Source: Clostridia bacterium (GTDB lineage: Bacteria > Bacillota > Clostridia > Oscillospirales > CAG-272). From it: a DNA stretch of 64,000 bases. The translations under genes were made by a program, and so were the position numbers. This document shows, piece after piece, positions 61,621-64,000 of this stretch (position 1 is the first letter of the stretch; each line of letters begins with the position of its first letter). The notes below the pieces were generated by a model. It was not told the origin of the DNA and ran no database searches. It saw nothing but the letters and a program-made list of their open reading frames with translations. The DNA is taken from positions 16,476-80,475 of the forward strand of contig JAGAKG010000022.1 in assembly GCA_017625755.1 (NCBI GenBank), read 5' to 3'.

Positions 61621-61675
61621 GGCGGAGAGAGAGGGATTCGAACCCTCGTGTGCTTGCGCACAAACTGATTTCGAG
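61620..61675 (-). pseudogene. tRNA-Ser(CGA) 3' fragment, anticodon loop to CCA
   Basis: On the minus strand the sequence CTCGAAA (anticodon CGA context), 3' anticodon stem TCAGT, a long variable arm GTTTGTGCGCAAGCACAC, T arm GAGGG/CCCTC around TTCGAAT, acceptor TCTCTCC, discriminator G and CCA is complete. The 5' half (acceptor GGAGAGA, D arm) is not present upstream, so it is not a full tRNA. Such 3' pieces are left at one end of elements that integrate into tRNA genes. Confidence 0.8.
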
Positions 61676-61772
61676 AAATCGGGGTTCAGTCACAATCCGT
61701 CCCTCTGCGTCCCTAATTTTCAAAAAATCCACCGATTTTTACGCTTTTCTTCTGCCCATCTGTCAGATTTTT

Positions 61773-61819
61773 CGGAAAAGTGATAGAAAAGTGATAGAAA
61801 ACAAGGTTTGGTCGTCACT
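61773..61819. repeat. Right copy of the candidate island-boundary repeat
   Basis: 47 bp aligned gaplessly to 55398-55444. It has GATAGAAAAGTGATAGAAAA and ends GTCACT. It lies about 100 bp from the tRNA-Ser fragment. Confidence 0.6.
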
Positions 61820-61884
61820 AATTATTTAGACCAATGTATATCAAAAGGCAGATCAAATTGAGCTGCCTTCTGCTATAGATATTC

Positions 61885-62907
61885 TTATTTTGTGTTTTTT
61901 ACTCTTTGAATCATAAAGTTAACGTCATCACAAGCATTAACAATATTTAATACAACATCAGGATTGTTTCTCTGCCATACAACAAATAACTCGTGGCAGA
62001 ATGCCTGACCGACTTCCTCAACACCCGAAAAGTCTAAAGTGATTTCTTTGAATTCCGAGACAAGCTCGCCGAGTCGTCTTGCTTCGGAACGTGAAATTGG
62101 ATTGCCGTAAGCAAACATATGTGATATCGGAATGTGTGTACGAATAAAGCCTTCTTCAATGTCGGAGAATCGATCGAACACTTCTTTTGTCGTTTTCTTT
62201 GTTTGATTATTTAACGACATAGATACGAGTGTACTCTTAACGCTTTCGGACATTTTAACCGTTGAATCGTTAAAATTATCTCTTGAAAAGAAAATGTTAT
62301 CAGAAAGGATAAAAAATTCGTCCATCAGGTGAGAGGTAAAGAATATTCCTTCTCCGGAATGACAGCTTTCAGCCGTGGTGAATTTTCCTGCAAACAAAAG
62401 AGAGGCACATTCGTCCAAAGAAAGTTCTTCGTTTTTTTCACTTTTTATAAATGTTTGAATATTTTTAAAAATTCCGATACCATTGTCGGCAATAAGAATT
62501 TTTGTTTCTAACGGATTTATAAACATTCCTACGATGATTTTTGATGCCTTGGAATGCTCTATTGCATTGTTCATCATTTCTGTAAATGCATATTGCCAAG
62601 CCGAAAAGACGTTTTTTTCATAACCTTTCAGCAAAGGTTGTATATCTGTGCGGAAAATTTTATCTTCTCCAAGCGTTCCGTCGTTGTTATAATTGAACTT
62701 GTATACGGTAGTTACGATTTCGTAAGGCGGAGAAGCTTTGTCAATTTTTTTAAGAATATTTTCCTCGCACATTTTTTTGACATAGTTATAAACAGTTGAT
62801 TTTGAAACGCCAAAATACTCAACGGTTTTATGTGCAAAATCTTTATCTTTTGCGTCAATAAGCTTTAGAATATACTGCTTGATTTGATCTGTATTTATAT
62901 TTGACAT
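61885..62907 (-). CDS. HTH - histidine-kinase-type ATPase - STAS-like (DUF4325) regulator
   Basis: A 340-residue soluble protein of three domains. N-terminal winged or simple helix-turn-helix (FGVSKSTVYNYVKKMCEEN, 32-50), a GHKL ATPase fold with the N box EMMNNAIEHSKAS (110-122), G1 ADNGIGIF and G2 HSGEGIFF, and a C-terminal DUF4325 domain (EITLDFSGVEEVGQAFCHEL). No phospho-acceptor His domain or sensor is present. The fusion resembles anti-sigma/anti-anti-sigma logic in one chain plus a DNA-binding part. AAGGAGG lies 8 bases before the ATG. It probably controls its own promoter through the phased repeats at 62941-62997. Confidence 0.82.
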   Translation of the reverse strand: MSNINTDQIKQYILKLIDAKDKDFAHKTVEYFGVSKSTVYNYVKKMCEENILKKIDKASPPYEIVTTVYKFNYNNDGTLGEDKIFRTDIQPLLKGYEKNVFSAWQYAFTEMMNNAIEHSKASKIIVGMFINPLETKILIADNGIGIFKNIQTFIKSEKNEELSLDECASLLFAGKFTTAESCHSGEGIFFTSHLMDEFFILSDNIFFSRDNFNDSTVKMSESVKSTLVSMSLNNQTKKTTKEVFDRFSDIEEGFIRTHIPISHMFAYGNPISRSEARRLGELVSEFKEITLDFSGVEEVGQAFCHELFVVWQRNNPDVVLNIVNACDDVNFMIQRVKNTK

Positions 62908-62936
62908 AAATAATACCTCCTTGGTGAGTCAATACT

Positions 62937-62964
62937 ATTATAACATATTTTCCAAAAAAGTCAA
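62937..62964 (-). promoter_or_regulatory. Promoter of the HTH-ATPase-STAS gene
   Basis: On the minus strand TTGACT (62959-62964), 16 bp, TATAAT (62937-62942), 30 bp before the ATG. Confidence 0.7.
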
Positions 62965-62997
62965 CAATTATTCCAAAATCAACAAATTATTTTCCAA
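62941..62997 (-). promoter_or_regulatory. Three direct repeats at 21-bp spacing, candidate operator
   Basis: On the minus strand TTGGAAAATAATTTGTTGA (62979-62997), TTGGAATAATTGTTGA (62961-62976) and TTGGAAAATATGTTA (62941-62955) start exactly 21 bp apart (62997, 62976, 62955). They lie over and upstream of the -35/-10 of the promoter. 21 bp is two helical turns, so the same face of DNA is presented. Confidence 0.7.
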
Positions 62998-63094
62998 TTT
63001 TTCCTGAAAACATTAAACTTTACATTACTAAGAGATGAACTATATTTTTTCAATCAATTATAAATCTTTCATTAAGCTCCCCGCAATTTTATGA

Positions 63095-63159
63095 TATAAT
63101 AACCCTACAAGCCTCGGCTTGAATATTTTTATCGATGTGTGATTTTTGAAAAATACCAA
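63095..63159 (+). other. Leader element copy 2, possible small RNA start
   Basis: TATAAT (63095-63100), hairpin CAAGC-CTCG-GCTTG (63108-63121), the same 20-nt core as copy 1 (63116-63135), and GAAAAATACCAA (63148-63159). No plus-strand gene follows; the next structure is the hairpin at 63211-63242. A transcript of about 130 nt is possible. Confidence 0.5.
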
Positions 63160-63210
63160 CACACTGAAATATATATAGTCATTCTTCGGTAGTCAGATAA
63201 ACGTAAAACC

Positions 63211-63242
63211 GCCGCTGAGAAATCGTTTGATTCCTCAGCGGC
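63211..63242 (-). terminator. Terminator of the EamA-type gene
   Basis: A 14-bp stem GCCGCTGAGAAATC/GATTCCTCAGCGGC with one mismatch and a GTTT loop. On the minus strand it is followed by GGTTTTACG. It may also stop plus-strand reading from 63.1 kb. Confidence 0.78.
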
Positions 63243-63255
63243 AATTCAATTTATG

Positions 63256-64000
63256 TTATTTAAAGAACGCCATCAGCAGCGTTCCCACTACCATAAGCGC
63301 AAGCCCCAAGAATGCTTTCTTTGAAAGCTTCTCCTTAAAGACAATGAAAGAGAAGGCAACCGTTACGAGAATGCTGAGCTTGTCTATCGGAACGACAACG
63401 CTCACGTCGCCGTGACCGATCGCATAGTAATAGCAGAGCCACGACGCACCCGTCGCAATACCCGAAAGACAGATAAACAGCAGCTCCTTCTTATCAATAG
63501 TGCGAAGTCCCGTGTGCTTCTTGCGAGCAAAGACGATACCCCAAGAAAGAAGGAGAACAACGGCTGTACGAATGGCAGTTCCAAGGTTGGATTCCACACC
63601 CGAAATACCCACCTTTGCGAGAATCGAGGTCAGCGCGGCAAATACCGCGGCGAGAATGGCGTATATCATCCAAGAGCGTCCCTGTGCCTGCGCCGTATTC
63701 TTTTTCTTTTCTACCATCAGAAAGATCCCAAGCGCTAGAATGGCGGTCGCGATCAGCTTAATTGCGAGATTTGATGTCTCTCCAAAGCAAATGATGGCAA
63801 GTAGAACGGTAAGTATTGTGCTGGATTTGTCGATGGGAACGACCTTGTTGATATCTCCCATGGAAAGTGCCTTGAAATAGCATATCCAAGAAGCGCCCGT
63901 GGCAAATCCCGAAAGGATCAGAAAGATAAGAGCCTTCGGCTGAATGTGGGCGATGGTCGTCTGCGATCCCACAACAAACACCATGAGCCACGAGAATGCG
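63256..64000 (-). CDS. EamA/DMT-family transporter, 5' end beyond the window
   Basis: The frame stays open through the right edge (upstream codons read AFSWL before the Met at 63984), so the N-terminus is missing. At least 247 residues with seven or more membrane helices are seen. The two homologous halves are plain: GFATGASWICYFKALSMGD and GIATGASWLCYYYAIGHGD, each followed by a VVPIDK stretch. This is the drug/metabolite transporter (EamA) fold. Substrate unknown. Closed by a terminator at 63211. Confidence 0.88.
   Translation of the reverse strand, partial: AFSWLMVFVVGSQTTIAHIQPKALIFLILSGFATGASWICYFKALSMGDINKVVPIDKSSTILTVLLAIICFGETSNLAIKLIATAILALGIFLMVEKKKNTAQAQGRSWMIYAILAAVFAALTSILAKVGISGVESNLGTAIRTAVVLLLSWGIVFARKKHTGLRTIDKKELLFICLSGIATGASWLCYYYAIGHGDVSVVVPIDKLSILVTVAFSFIVFKEKLSKKAFLGLALMVVGTLLMAFFK

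Noticed and set aside
61620..61706. A complete tRNA-Ser gene
   Set aside because: The 3' half is perfect from the anticodon loop, but no GGAGAGA acceptor or D arm precedes it, so it is a fragment.
1..64000. CRISPR arrays or IS elements
   Set aside because: No regularly spaced repeats and no transposase were seen on either strand.

Overview
The window reads as chromosomal DNA of an obligately anaerobic, low-to-mid GC Bacillota, most likely an uncultured gut Clostridia lineage (Oscillospirales- or Christensenellales-like). This placement is an inference; no rRNA marker is present. The grounds are strong AGGAGG-type ribosome sites, many sigma-A promoters (TTGACA, 17 bp, TATAAT), oxidative-stress proteins of anaerobes (rubrerythrin, rubredoxin), a SpoVB-like flippase, KtrAB, a methionine synthase without reactivation domain, and DUF896, DUF2007 and DUF5058 proteins typical of Firmicutes.

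Layout. 1-1.2 kb is an AT-rich accessory block lying just 3' of a tRNA-Leu(CAG) and running off the left edge. 1.6-30 kb is housekeeping: a CofE-like ligase, an SGNH-like lipoprotein, ileS, a low-molecular-weight phosphatase, a PurF-like protein with Ser in place of the usual Cys nucleophile, rubrerythrin, a MATE pump, a convergent exonuclease-DUF2007-thiI operon, a PRTase-aspS-DUF896 operon, a SpoVB-like flippase, rubredoxin, nagA, metG, gpsA, a TatD nuclease and a two-membrane-protein plus M20 peptidase cluster. 30-33.3 kb is a sugar-type operon (unknown protein, Gfo/Idh oxidoreductase, glycosidase-like barrel). 33.5-41 kb holds uvrB-uvrA and an amino-acid ABC transporter whose binding protein appears circularly permuted. 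41-44 kb is a disaccharide phosphorylase (GH65) plus beta-phosphoglucomutase operon, read from a promoter region duplicated as an 84-bp tandem repeat. 44.4-47.7 kb is metF-metH. 47.7-55.4 kb holds a LemA pair, the KtrAB potassium channel, an ICMT-like methyltransferase, a nicotinamidase-like hydrolase and a large protein with a sigma region-4-like helix-turn-helix.

55.4-63.2 kb is accessory. It is bracketed by a gapless imperfect direct repeat (about 37 of 47 bases, 6375 bp apart). It holds an integrase C-terminal remnant, tRNA-Ser 3'-end fragments in both orientations, an AbiJ-like protein overlapping a YjbR/RibD pair (the RibD gene has an in-frame amber), an XRE regulator with a long Gly-pentad repeat domain and a WG-repeat-like lipoprotein. 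Just outside the right repeat lies a HTH/ATPase/STAS-like regulator, with three 21-bp-phased repeats over its promoter. A leader element with the same -10 spacing, hairpin and 20-nt core occurs at 56.3 and 63.1 kb. The window ends inside an EamA-type transporter.

The most unusual items are the permuted solute-binding protein, the repeated leader element, the phased operator repeats, the island edges with tRNA-Ser scars, the duplicated exonuclease module, the Cys-to-Ser PurF-like protein and the 84-bp promoter duplication. Start sites were chosen by ribosome-binding-site spacing. All repeats and hairpins were found by eye.
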